From positions 1-24,931 of the forward strand of contig SKHQ01000063.1 of assembly GCA_007116915.1 (NCBI GenBank): a stretch of 24,931 nt of DNA. The letters are read 5' to 3'. Positions 8,066-15,772 of this stretch are shown here, one piece after another; position 1 is the first letter of the stretch, and each line of letters starts with the position of its first letter. The stretch comes from Candidatus Methanomethylophilaceae archaeon. Lineage in GTDB: Archaea; Thermoplasmatota; Thermoplasmata; Methanomassiliicoccales; Methanomethylophilaceae. Both the position numbers and the translations under genes were made by a program. The notes under the pieces were generated by a model, which was given only the letters and a program-made list of their open reading frames with translations, made no database searches and was not told the DNA's origin.

Positions 8066-9907
8066 TTATCCATGGACGGCCATCTTAATGGATCGGGCCA
8101 GACGTTCGGAGTTTAGGTCATCCAGGCGGAAGTAGGTTCCGCCAAGCGCCTTCGACAGCCTTTGGGCACGGTCGATGCGAGGATAGCCGGAACCGGTGTC
8201 AACCACCACGAAACGAATTGGCAGTGATGACAACCTCTCCGCCATGACCATCGCATCCGCAAAAGCGTCACCATCGTCCAGGGGGACGTTCGCCTTGCCG
8301 TCGGAGACTATCACCATGACAAGGTCGTCATCCTTACTCACCTTGTCCGAACTCAGCAGGGATGCGGCTTTGGAGAGTCCCATGGCTAGAGGTGTCCTGC
8401 CGCCGGTGGGCATCTCCCGCAGACGGCTGTAGGCTAGGTCCACGCTCTTGGTGGGGGGCAGCATCAGCTCGGCACTGTCCTTGCGGAAAGCCATGAGGCC
8501 CACGGCATCCCTCTTCTGATAAGCGTCCTTCAGCAATGAGAGAATGGCGCCCTTAACGGCCACCATCCTCCTTCTGGCGCCCATGGATCCACTGGCATCG
8601 ACAAGGAACAAGAGCGTGGTCCCGTTCTTGCTAACACGGACCTTCTCACGGAAATCGGAACTCTCAAGCACAATCGCCATGTCAGGACGACGGCGCTGTA
8701 TCTGATAGGGCGCGGCCGCTCTCAGAGTTGGCACTAGCGCAATATCGGTAACCTCTCTGCTAGGTATCCTGAACGTTGTACAGCGTCCAGGATGTGCGGA
8801 CTCTCCGGTGCTGCCTCTCTTCCCTCTTCTCTTACCAAGGTCCATCCTCCTTTCGGATGGTTTCAGATAATCTATTACCACGAAAGGGTCACCGATGGAG
8901 AAAACCTCCTCGCTCCCGCCACCGCAATCCTCCCCCGGTGCGGACGGAGGCTCCCATTCACTATCGTCCGTCTGTTCAGGTATATCTCTTTCATTTGGTG
9001 AGGAATCGCTTGGTCCGGTATCCTCCTTTTCATTATCCGGATCCCGACGACGGTGTTGAAGACAGAGGCTCGCCGCCTCATGGAGGTCATCCAGACAAAC
9101 CTGGTCCCTACGGTCGAGAGCCGCAAGTGCCTTGGAGGTCCGTATCATCGCCAGGTCGCCACGGTGTCCTTCCACACCTAGCTCCATGGTCAGCCTGGAA
9201 ACGGTCTCGTACATACCATCAGGCACGAGCACCAGTGGAAGTCTTTCCCGTGCTTCTTTGATGTCCTCTATCATCTCCGCCATCTGATTTCCATGGGATA
9301 GTGCCAGTCCTTGCGGGTCGGCCTCGTGTATTAGTCTTCGGCGCAGGACCTCCATCCGGGAATCACGATCCAACAGATGATCCATCTCCACGCAGATGTC
9401 GAACCGGTCCAGAAGGTGTGAGGATATGGCGCCTTCCGCAGGGTCCATGGTTCCCACGAGGGCGAAGCTGGTCGCATGTAATCCGGAGACGCCCTCCCTC
9501 TCCACCCGGTTCTCGCCGCCCTCCATCACATCCAATACGCGTTGCGTTATCCGGTCGTCGAAAAGGTTGATCTCATCCATGTAAAGGAGGCCACCATCGA
9601 TCTCCTTGAGGATCCCTGGTTGAAATCTCTTCTCACCGTACTTTATGGCGTGGTCGACGTCGATGCCGCCTATCAAACGGTCCTCACTGACGTTGAGAGG
9701 CAGATTCTTTATTCTCAAAGATGGGACTACAGAACGCAAGGAACGGACCACCGTTGACTTGGCGGTGCCGGCGGGGCCGGTTATCAGTACGCCTCTGAGC
9801 TCATCGGATATGGCGGCACAGAGCAAAGCCCTCTTCACACGGTCCTGCCCGACCACTGCCGGGAAGGGGTATATGCTCCTCAGGAGCTGAATCGTTCCTG
9901 TAACCAT
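8066..9907 (-). CDS. ChlD/BchD-type chelatase subunit (AAA+ plus VWA)
   Basis: A 613-residue D-type subunit of the chelatase motor. The N-terminal AAA+ domain has Walker A GPAGTAKST (44-52) and Walker B LLYMDEINL (107-115), both apparently intact, although the D subunit AAA+ module is degenerate in many relatives. An acidic, proline-rich linker (about residues 285-345) leads to a C-terminal von Willebrand A domain with the MIDAS motif DASGS (D437, S439, S441). The ATG at 9907 has GGGAG eight bases upstream. The gene starts 28 bp inside the 3' end of chlI, indicating translational coupling. It is expected to form a hexameric complex with ChlI that contacts CobN. Confidence 0.9.
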   Translation of the reverse strand: MVTGTIQLLRSIYPFPAVVGQDRVKRALLCAAISDELRGVLITGPAGTAKSTVVRSLRSVVPSLRIKNLPLNVSEDRLIGGIDVDHAIKYGEKRFQPGILKEIDGGLLYMDEINLFDDRITQRVLDVMEGGENRVEREGVSGLHATSFALVGTMDPAEGAISSHLLDRFDICVEMDHLLDRDSRMEVLRRRLIHEADPQGLALSHGNQMAEMIEDIKEARERLPLVLVPDGMYETVSRLTMELGVEGHRGDLAMIRTSKALAALDRRDQVCLDDLHEAASLCLQHRRRDPDNEKEDTGPSDSSPNERDIPEQTDDSEWEPPSAPGEDCGGGSEEVFSIGDPFVVIDYLKPSERRMDLGKRRGKRGSTGESAHPGRCTTFRIPSREVTDIALVPTLRAAAPYQIQRRRPDMAIVLESSDFREKVRVSKNGTTLLFLVDASGSMGARRRMVAVKGAILSLLKDAYQKRDAVGLMAFRKDSAELMLPPTKSVDLAYSRLREMPTGGRTPLAMGLSKAASLLSSDKVSKDDDLVMVIVSDGKANVPLDDGDAFADAMVMAERLSSLPIRFVVVDTGSGYPRIDRAQRLSKALGGTYFRLDDLNSERLARSIKMAVHG

Positions 9908-10917
9908 TGGTCCAACTCCCTGATGTCCAACTTGGATTCCTCGAAAGGCTGTCTTCTCATACGGTGGGGCAGGGCCATCCTGGCAACCTTCAAAACGTCC
10001 TCGGTGCTGGCTTTCTCCTTACCGTTGAGCGCTGCCCAGGCCATGGCGGCCTTGACAAGGGTCAGATCCGCCCTATGGCCGTCGACACCCAAGTGCAGGG
10101 ATATCTCAACGGCAGCCTCCAATATGTCGGAGTTGACCTCAGAGTTCCGCATCCGGCCCCTGGCCTCGACCAAAGTAATTCTGAATTGATTCTGCGACTC
10201 ATCATACATCTTGAGGAATTCATCCGGTCTGGATTCGAAGTCTATCCTTCTCTTGATCACATCGACACGGTTCACCGGGTCCCTCTCTCCTTGCACATCC
10301 ACGACGAGGCCGAACCGATCCAGTAATTGTGGTCTCAGATCTCCTTCCTCCGGATTCATGGTGCCTATCAATATGAAATTGGCAGGATGTGAGAATGAAA
10401 CACCCTCCCGTTCTACGAAGTTCATACCCATCGCTGCAGCATCGAGGAGAAGATCGACGATATGATCGTCCAAGAGGTTGACCTCATCCACATAGAGGAT
10501 GTTGCCGTTGGCCTCGGCCAGAATGCCTGGTTCGAACTTCTTGGTGCCGGTGCTGATGGCATGGCTGATATCCAGCGTCCCGGCTACACGGTCCTCTGTG
10601 GCACAGAGTGGGAGTTCAACAACCCTCATCGGTATGGTCTCTTTATCGAGGACCTGCCCATCAGCAAGTGCATCCTGACAATTGGAGCAGAGGCGGTCAT
10701 TGTCGTTCCAGGAGCAATGGAAGGGGCACCCCTTCACGACCTCTCGGGCAGGGAGCAGTTCCGCCAAAGCCCTCACCGCGGTTGATTTCGCAGTCCCTTT
10801 CTCGCCTCTTATCAGGACGCCACCGATCGACGGGTTGACAACGTTCAACAGCAGGACGTCTTTCATGTCCTCTTGTCCAACAATCGCTGTGAAAGGATAA
10901 ACAGGACGTCTGCTCAC
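9880..10917 (-). CDS. ChlI/BchI-type AAA+ chelatase ATPase
   Basis: A 345-residue AAA+ ATPase, the I subunit of Mg/Co chelatases. Walker A is GEKGTAKST (38-46) and Walker B is LYVDEVN (141-147), with sensor region IGTMNPEEG. Between Walker A and B sits a four-cysteine insert: C64, C68, C77 and C80 (CPFHC...CSNC). This could bind zinc or an Fe-S cluster and is absent from the paralogous chlD-like protein. The start is GTG at 10917, with GGAGGGTGG just upstream. The GTG shares bases with the TGA of a small upstream ORF (10914-11066). First recognised gene of chlI-chlD-cobN. Confidence 0.93.
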   Translation of the reverse strand: MSRRPVYPFTAIVGQEDMKDVLLLNVVNPSIGGVLIRGEKGTAKSTAVRALAELLPAREVVKGCPFHCSWNDNDRLCSNCQDALADGQVLDKETIPMRVVELPLCATEDRVAGTLDISHAISTGTKKFEPGILAEANGNILYVDEVNLLDDHIVDLLLDAAAMGMNFVEREGVSFSHPANFILIGTMNPEEGDLRPQLLDRFGLVVDVQGERDPVNRVDVIKRRIDFESRPDEFLKMYDESQNQFRITLVEARGRMRNSEVNSDILEAAVEISLHLGVDGHRADLTLVKAAMAWAALNGKEKASTEDVLKVARMALPHRMRRQPFEESKLDIRELDQWLQERFSS

Positions 10918-11066
10918 AACTCCACCCTCCTGAAGAACGATGAATCCGTTGACCGCGTCTTTCCAGTTAGGTAAGAAATACTGGATTGTTCCACCGACTC
11001 CGTTTTACATACAAACGACAAGTAATGGAACGAACCATCCAACGTCCTGCGATCGCTCCTCATCAT
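10914..11066 (-). CDS. Putative 50-aa leaderless ORF heading the chelatase operon
   Basis: Fifty codons starting ATG-ATG at 11066 and ending in a TGA that overlaps the chlI GTG by 4 bases. The minus-strand TATA element TTTATTAAT (11088-11096) is centred 26 nt upstream, so transcription should start on the first ATG, as for the leaderless genes at 196 and 23526. The product is basic and serine-rich, with one His and one Cys, no membrane segment and no family I recognise. It may encode a small chelatase partner or a leader peptide, or it may be a chance reading frame in a 5' UTR. The reading frame extends further upstream, but only through AT-rich sequence beyond the promoter. Confidence 0.4.
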   Translation of the reverse strand: MMRSDRRTLDGSFHYLSFVCKTESVEQSSISYLTGKTRSTDSSFFRRVEL

Positions 11067-11087
11067 ATTGAAAATCGTCAGTGGTGC

Positions 11088-11096
11088 ATTAATAAA
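11088..11096 (-). promoter_or_regulatory. TATA box of the chelatase operon
   Basis: TTTATTAAT on the minus strand predicts a start site at about 11066, which coincides with the ATG of the 50-codon ORF. If that ORF is not translated, chlI has a leader of about 150 nt. I found no B12-box or other recognised riboswitch core in this leader. Confidence 0.45.
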
Positions 11097-11481
11097 GGTA
11101 TGGCGATATAATATATACACAATGTAAAATAATAATTGTTTACAAAGTATTTGGTCATATAATGGTCCACAGGCGTTCCGATATAACAATTGTCAAAAAA
11201 CTATGGTAAACTTTATAATGTATAAGAGGTACAGAAATTTGATTATTTCCATTTTATAACCAATAAATGAGTAATTATTGATTGATATTCATTTTGTATA
11301 TAAACAAATTAACAATATTAACTGTCAATAACCAATCTTTAAATGGATTAATAATCCAACCAACTACCACGATTGCCATGAAGAACCGTTTGTTCTCAGG
11401 AATGATATGCCAATAGTATTCGCGTAATTATTCTGCAAAACGTTTGGTTACACATATCCAATCAACGAAATCATTACCATC
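11097..11481. other. AT-rich gene-free region between divergent transcription units
   Basis: About 385 bp of markedly AT-rich DNA separates the chelatase operon promoter from the isochorismatase-family gene. I find no credible ORF, tRNA or CRISPR in it. It contains several TATA-like stretches, an imperfect hairpin CAATAA/TTATTG (11261-11280), a perfect 7-bp inverted repeat at 11344-11358, and a 12-codon ORF at 11378 that I do not credit. An element at 11424-11432 (gtaattatt) could be the TATA box for the gene at 11482. Confidence 0.6.
11344..11358. repeat. Perfect inverted repeat, candidate operator
   Basis: TGGATTA-A-TAATCCA: seven-base arms around a single central A, lying just 3' of a TATA-like stretch (ctttaaat, about 11337-11344). 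Its size and symmetry suit a dimeric DNA-binding protein. Which of the two divergent units it serves is not visible. Confidence 0.4.
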
Positions 11482-12057
11482 ATGAAACGTATGGTTGTAG
11501 TTGTGGTTGACAAGTCAGGATTCATACTGAGGAGGGCCGACGCTGTTCTGGTAATGGTGGACCTACAGGATAGGCTTCTGGCCGCCATGGGGAGAAAGGA
11601 CGATGTGGTCGCTGCCTCCATCCGTCTGGTGAAAGGATGCTCCCATCTGGGTATTCCAATTATCGTTACCGAACAATACCCTAAAGGCCTAGGCCCGACG
11701 GTGTCCAGTCTCAAGGACATAGTCCCAACGGCGATTGAAAAGATTAGTTTTGACTGTTGCGGAGAGGACGGTTTCCTTACGGAGCTTAAAAAGACGTCGC
11801 GGCATCAGGTCATACTATGCGGCTCTGAGACCCACATATGCGTCCTTCAGACATGCGTAAGCCTTTTACAGGAAGGCTTCGACGTCCATGTGATCGCTGA
11901 CGCGGTCTGTTCCCGCAACGATGGAGATAGGGATGTTGCCTTGACAACCATGCGACAGGCGGGTGCAGTGGTTAGCAGCGTCGAGACGGCACTCTTCCAG
12001 ATTTTGGGCAAGGCGGGGACGGCCGAGTTCAAAGAGATATCTGCAATCGTCAAGTGA
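11482..12057 (+). CDS. Isochorismatase-family cysteine hydrolase
   Basis: A 191-residue member of the isochorismatase-like hydrolase family, which includes nicotinamidases, ureido/carbamoyl amidases and related enzymes. The Asp-Lys-Cys catalytic set is visible: D27 in VMVDLQD, K87 in IEKISFD and C120 in GSETHICVLQT. True isochorismatases use a different active-site residue, so this is probably an amidase. The ATG at 11482 lacks a clear Shine-Dalgarno; M4 (11491) is an alternative. The stop codon is followed after about 70 bp by the SNF transporter gene on the same strand, suggesting co-transcription. The substrate is unknown. Confidence 0.88.
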   Translation: MKRMVVVVVDKSGFILRRADAVLVMVDLQDRLLAAMGRKDDVVAASIRLVKGCSHLGIPIIVTEQYPKGLGPTVSSLKDIVPTAIEKISFDCCGEDGFLTELKKTSRHQVILCGSETHICVLQTCVSLLQEGFDVHVIADAVCSRNDGDRDVALTTMRQAGAVVSSVETALFQILGKAGTAEFKEISAIVK

Positions 12058-12125
12058 CCGCGTGTACCAAAAATGTTATACCGAATTACCGTGGTCAAAA
12101 ACAAATAATACAAAGGGTGGAAAAT

Positions 12126-13400
12126 TTGGAGAAGTGGTCATCGAAACGGGCGTTCATCCTAGCAACCATCGGTTCCGCCGTAGGTATAGCGAACATCTGG
12201 AGGTTCTCCGCCATAGCCGGAGAATACGGTGGGGGGGCGTTCTTGCTGCCATTCGCTTTGGCGGTCATCTTCCTGGCAATGCCTCTGATGATGCTGGAGA
12301 TGTCCGTCGGCCGCCATCTGGAGAGCGATGTGGTCTCCGCTTTCCGTGACCTCGGTGAGAAGTTCCTTCCTATAGGATTGGCCATCGGTGTGGTGTTGGT
12401 GGTTTTGACCGGTGTTTACCTGACGATCACCGGTTGGACACTGGCATTCCTGACCTTCTCCCTCACTCCAATGGAAATGGATTTCTCCACATTCTCCTCA
12501 TCATACATGCCGGTCGCCTTTTTCCTCGTATCATTGGTGATCACGGTTTTCATAGTCTCCAAAGGCATACGTCAAGGAATAGAGAAGGTGGTGACCAAAC
12601 TAGTGCCGTTACAGTTCCTTATATTGGGGATACTGGTCGCATATTCGGTCACAACCGACGGATTCGGTGACAGTATTCGTTACCTTTTCACACCCAACAT
12701 GGAGATGTTAACACGGACTGACGTCTGGGTGGCTGCATTCGGCCAGGCGTTCTTCTCCCTGGCAGTAGGCTACGGATTGATTCTGACCTATGCCAGCTAC
12801 ATGGGACACGATATAAACATCCCTCAATCGGTGGGGATAATAACACTGGCAGATGTCGGAGCGGCGATCCTATCAGGCACGGTGATATTCTCGGTCGTCT
12901 TCGCCCAGGGACTGGACCCTGCGATGGGGCCGGAGCTAGCCTTCACCACACTGCCATTGGCCTTCGATAACATTCCCATCGGATGGTTGTTGGCCATCCT
13001 GTTCTTCGGATTGCTGTTTGCTGCGGCCATAACCTCCGCTGTATCCATGATGGAGGTCCCGGTGGCGGCGATATTGAACAACAGCAAACTATCGCGCCCC
13101 AACGCCTCGTACGCAATCGGTCTGGCCCTACTCGTAATCGGAATGGTGACAACCCTGAGCTACAGTGCCCTCGACCTTCGCATCGGCGGGGAGAGGGTAC
13201 TCGATGTCGTGGACTACACCTTCGGTACGCTGGGAATTCCGGTGGCAGCGTTATTGACGGCACTCGTATTCGCATGGTACGTGGAGGACATCCAGCTGGT
13301 TCTGGAGATCGATCCCTTCTGGGGCAAGATCATACTCCCTCTGGTGAAATATCTCGTGCCGCCCGTACTTTTAGTGGTCATCTTGTTCCAGTTCATCTGA
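12126..13400 (+). CDS. Neurotransmitter:sodium symporter (SNF/NSS) family transporter
   Basis: An integral membrane protein of about 424 residues with roughly 11-12 hydrophobic helices. It belongs to the LeuT-type sodium-coupled symporter family, which imports amino acids or related amines. The first helix has the family signature AVGIANIWRF followed by YGGGAFLLPF. I chose the TTG at 12126, which has GGGTGG five bases upstream and yields an N-terminus (EKWSSKRAFILA) matching relatives. The longer frame from GTG at 12054 overlaps the upstream stop by 4 bases but adds 24 residues unlike the family. Co-directional with the amidase-like gene, so the pair may import and cleave one compound; this is inference. 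Confidence 0.9.
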   Translation: MEKWSSKRAFILATIGSAVGIANIWRFSAIAGEYGGGAFLLPFALAVIFLAMPLMMLEMSVGRHLESDVVSAFRDLGEKFLPIGLAIGVVLVVLTGVYLTITGWTLAFLTFSLTPMEMDFSTFSSSYMPVAFFLVSLVITVFIVSKGIRQGIEKVVTKLVPLQFLILGILVAYSVTTDGFGDSIRYLFTPNMEMLTRTDVWVAAFGQAFFSLAVGYGLILTYASYMGHDINIPQSVGIITLADVGAAILSGTVIFSVVFAQGLDPAMGPELAFTTLPLAFDNIPIGWLLAILFFGLLFAAAITSAVSMMEVPVAAILNNSKLSRPNASYAIGLALLVIGMVTTLSYSALDLRIGGERVLDVVDYTFGTLGIPVAALLTALVFAWYVEDIQLVLEIDPFWGKIILPLVKYLVPPVLLVVILFQFI

Positions 13401-13431
13401 TGCTACATGCGAAAACGATAATGAGGTTAAC

Positions 13432-13440
13432 ATTATATTC
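13432..13440 (+). promoter_or_regulatory. TATA box of the histidine kinase gene
   Basis: The element attatattc is centred near 13436, predicting transcription from about 13462, two bases before the ATG at 13464. This gives the kinase its own nearly leaderless transcript rather than read-through from the transporter. Confidence 0.45.
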
Positions 13441-13463
13441 ATGAATAGGGATAGTTAAAGTTG

Positions 13464-14957
13464 ATGTCTCTCTTGTCTTCTTATAGCAGTGATGAGGCCA
13501 GGGCCTTACTGAAGGCCGCCTATGCACTGCTCGCTCATCATAATTTCATCGATTCAGCCCAGGAGATCTTCGAACAGTGCAAGACCCTTCTGGGCGCCAC
13601 CGCGGGATATGTGGCACTTCTCAGCGAAGATGGCACGCTTAATGAGGTAGTATTACTGGAAGAGGGTGATTACGACTGCAAAGTGGACCCCGAGCTCCCG
13701 ATGCCCATACGCGGTTTCCGTTCCGACGTCTACCGTCAGAAGAAGACGTCATACGTCAATGAATTCATGGAACGGGAAGGGTTTGTGAAATTCATGCCCC
13801 CCGGGCATGTGAGATTGGAGAACGTGCTTTTCGCTCCCCTTATGATCGACAATGAGCCGGTGGGTCTCCTCGGTCTGTCGAACAAGGAAGGGGGATTCAC
13901 CGACGATGATGCAGCTCTGGCAACGCGTTTCGCCAATCTGGCAGCAGTGGCTTTGTTCAATAGCAGGATGATTGACAAGCTGGAGGAGAGCGAGCAGACT
14001 CTCAGAGGCATAGCTTCCGGAGCTTTCGACTGCATAACGCTGCTGGACTCTGAAGGCCGGATACAATTCATAAACCAGGCTGGTTGCAGGATACTCGGCT
14101 CAGACACAGAGTATCTGATGGGAAAGAGTTTCACCGCGGAACTGGGCGTTCCCGGTATGACAATGGAGGAGGGGCTGAGTTCTTTCTCCGTCGATCGTGC
14201 CGAGGCAAGGACGTATCTGGAGTCCTCGGTGTCTCACGGCGTCGGCCCTCTGAGCGGTATGTCGGTGGTAATAGTCCGTGACGTGTCGGAGCGTGTACAA
14301 GAGAAGAGGGAACTGGAATTGGCCCGTCGCAAGCTGGAGATGATGGGCAAGGTCACGCGTCATGACGTCATGAACCACCTCACAGTCCTCGAAGGATTCG
14401 CCAACCTGTTCTTCGATGAGAACATACCGATGCGCCCTGAGCATGGCGATATAATCAAAATGTCCTTGTCTAAGATGAGAGGCCTGTTCGATCTGCAGAA
14501 GGGTTACGAGGAACTGGGAAACACGGAGCAAAGTTGGAATTCCCTCACTGCCATTATTGAGAAGAGTCTGTCTCTGCTGCAAGAAAACGACAAGACGGTT
14601 GAAATGCGGATAGGGCGGTACAAAATATATTGTGACGACCTGTTCGGTAAGGCGATATACAACATCGCCCACAACTGCATGGTGCATGCAACAGGATCGG
14701 ACACTTTCAAGATTGAAATCGAGGAAGAGGGCGGGAAACTGAAAATCATTCTTGAAGACAATGGGAAAGGCGTGCCCGTCGAGCACAAGAAGCGGATATT
14801 CGACCTCGGTTTTGGTCAAGGCAGCGGCCAAGGACTGTTCCTGGTCAAGGATATACTTGAGGTCAATGGAATGACCATAATTGAGGACGGAGCTCCCGGT
14901 GAAGGCGCCCGCTTCATCATATCCGTCCCCTCCGATTCATGGTGTCATTCGGAATGA
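13464..14957 (+). CDS. Sensor histidine kinase, GAF-PAS-HisKA-HATPase, no membrane segment
   Basis: A 497-residue soluble sensor kinase. A GAF domain occupies about residues 20-170 and a PAS domain about 175-275. A short coiled linker follows, then the H-box TRHDVMNHLTVLEG with the phospho-accepting His at about 300. The ATPase domain has the N-box NIAHNCMVHA (about 400-409), DNGKG (about 432-436) and a glycine-rich GQGSGQGLF loop. No transmembrane helix or receiver domain is present, so it senses an intracellular signal and needs a partner encoded elsewhere. The ATG at 13464 is preferred over the adjacent TTG at 13461. Its last 13 bp overlap the convergent hydrolase gene. Confidence 0.92.
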   Translation: MSLLSSYSSDEARALLKAAYALLAHHNFIDSAQEIFEQCKTLLGATAGYVALLSEDGTLNEVVLLEEGDYDCKVDPELPMPIRGFRSDVYRQKKTSYVNEFMEREGFVKFMPPGHVRLENVLFAPLMIDNEPVGLLGLSNKEGGFTDDDAALATRFANLAAVALFNSRMIDKLEESEQTLRGIASGAFDCITLLDSEGRIQFINQAGCRILGSDTEYLMGKSFTAELGVPGMTMEEGLSSFSVDRAEARTYLESSVSHGVGPLSGMSVVIVRDVSERVQEKRELELARRKLEMMGKVTRHDVMNHLTVLEGFANLFFDENIPMRPEHGDIIKMSLSKMRGLFDLQKGYEELGNTEQSWNSLTAIIEKSLSLLQENDKTVEMRIGRYKIYCDDLFGKAIYNIAHNCMVHATGSDTFKIEIEEEGGKLKIILEDNGKGVPVEHKKRIFDLGFGQGSGQGLFLVKDILEVNGMTIIEDGAPGEGARFIISVPSDSWCHSE

Positions 14958-15745
14958 TGTCCGATGAACTCCGTCAGATGGTCGGCGTAATCTTCTGACT
15001 TGAGGATGTGTCCGGCGCCAGGCACTCTAACCATCTTCGAGCCGGGGATGCAGGACTTCATCTCCTCCCCGAAGCGTATGGGGACCATTATGTCGTCTTC
15101 GCCATGGATTATCAGGGTGGTGGCTATTATGCCGCCTATCCTGCCGTTGATGTCATAGTCGTCCAATGCCCTCTTCTGCAAGGCCATGCCCTCGATGTCA
15201 TAGACCTGCCGCCCATTGCCGTTTACGAGGCCTTCCCTCTTGCGATAATAATCCTCGGACATGCAGAAGGCATTCATCATGGACATCACCGCCTCGCTAC
15301 CCAGTGCCCTACCGGCCTCGATTATGTGACCTATGGCGAAGCTGGAGCGTGATGGACGGCGCATGTATGTGGATGCCAATATCAGAGTCCTGACCATTTC
15401 CGGATGACGGAGGGCGAACTCCTGGGCGATGTTCCCTCCCATTGACCACCCCATTATGTGGGCGCTTTCTACACCGAGGTGACGCAGAAGGGCGGCCACA
15501 TCATCGGCCATGTCGCCGACCGAGAAGCATCCCGGAGGATAGGATGTCTCACCGGCACCGCGGTTGTCGAAGGCGATGACACTGAAACATTCCGAGAGTC
15601 GTACCATGGCAGACCTCCAGAACCGCAGGTCGCCGCCCAACCCGGTGATGAGGACCAGGGGCTCACCGTCACCGCACCGCTGGTAGCGGAGGCGTAGGCC
15701 TCCCTCTTCCATGAAGGACACACCAGCCTCTAAGTTCATGGTCAT
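14945..15745 (-). CDS. Alpha/beta-hydrolase fold protein
   Basis: A 266-residue soluble alpha/beta hydrolase. The nucleophile elbow is GWSMGG with S101, the acid is in HGEDD (D217 or D218) and the catalytic His is H246 in GAGHIL. The oxyanion region LITGLGGD (32-39) and the FDNRGAGET segment fit esterase/thioesterase-like relatives. The ATG at 15745 has GGGGGAA upstream. It begins 27 bp after the acyl-CoA ligase gene and is the last member of the vor operon. A thioesterase or ester-hydrolase role that supplies or recycles acids for the ligase is possible, but the substrate is not readable. Confidence 0.88.
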   Translation of the reverse strand: MTMNLEAGVSFMEEGGLRLRYQRCGDGEPLVLITGLGGDLRFWRSAMVRLSECFSVIAFDNRGAGETSYPPGCFSVGDMADDVAALLRHLGVESAHIMGWSMGGNIAQEFALRHPEMVRTLILASTYMRRPSRSSFAIGHIIEAGRALGSEAVMSMMNAFCMSEDYYRKREGLVNGNGRQVYDIEGMALQKRALDDYDINGRIGGIIATTLIIHGEDDIMVPIRFGEEMKSCIPGSKMVRVPGAGHILKSEDYADHLTEFIGHHSE

Positions 15746-15772
15746 CTCGTATTCCCCCGGTACAAAATGAAG

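Noticed and set aside
8776..9261. 161-codon plus-strand ORF over the chlD-like gene
   Set aside because: Pro/Arg-rich shadow frame opposite the AAA+/VWA protein.
10918..11066. Cobalamin riboswitch in the chelatase leader
   Set aside because: No B12-box or recognisable core helices were found, and such riboswitches are not expected in most archaea.
11067..11189. Upstream extension of the 50-codon ORF to 91 codons
   Set aside because: The extra part is AT-rich and runs through the TATA box, so it would not be transcribed from that promoter.
11097..11481. Replication origin in the AT-rich gap
   Set aside because: No Orc1/Cdc6 gene nearby and no repeated origin-recognition-box pattern.
14100..14831. 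Long antisense ORF (243 codons) opposite the histidine kinase
   Set aside because: It mirrors a gene with clear GAF, PAS and kinase motifs, has no ribosome site, and its translation shows no domain.
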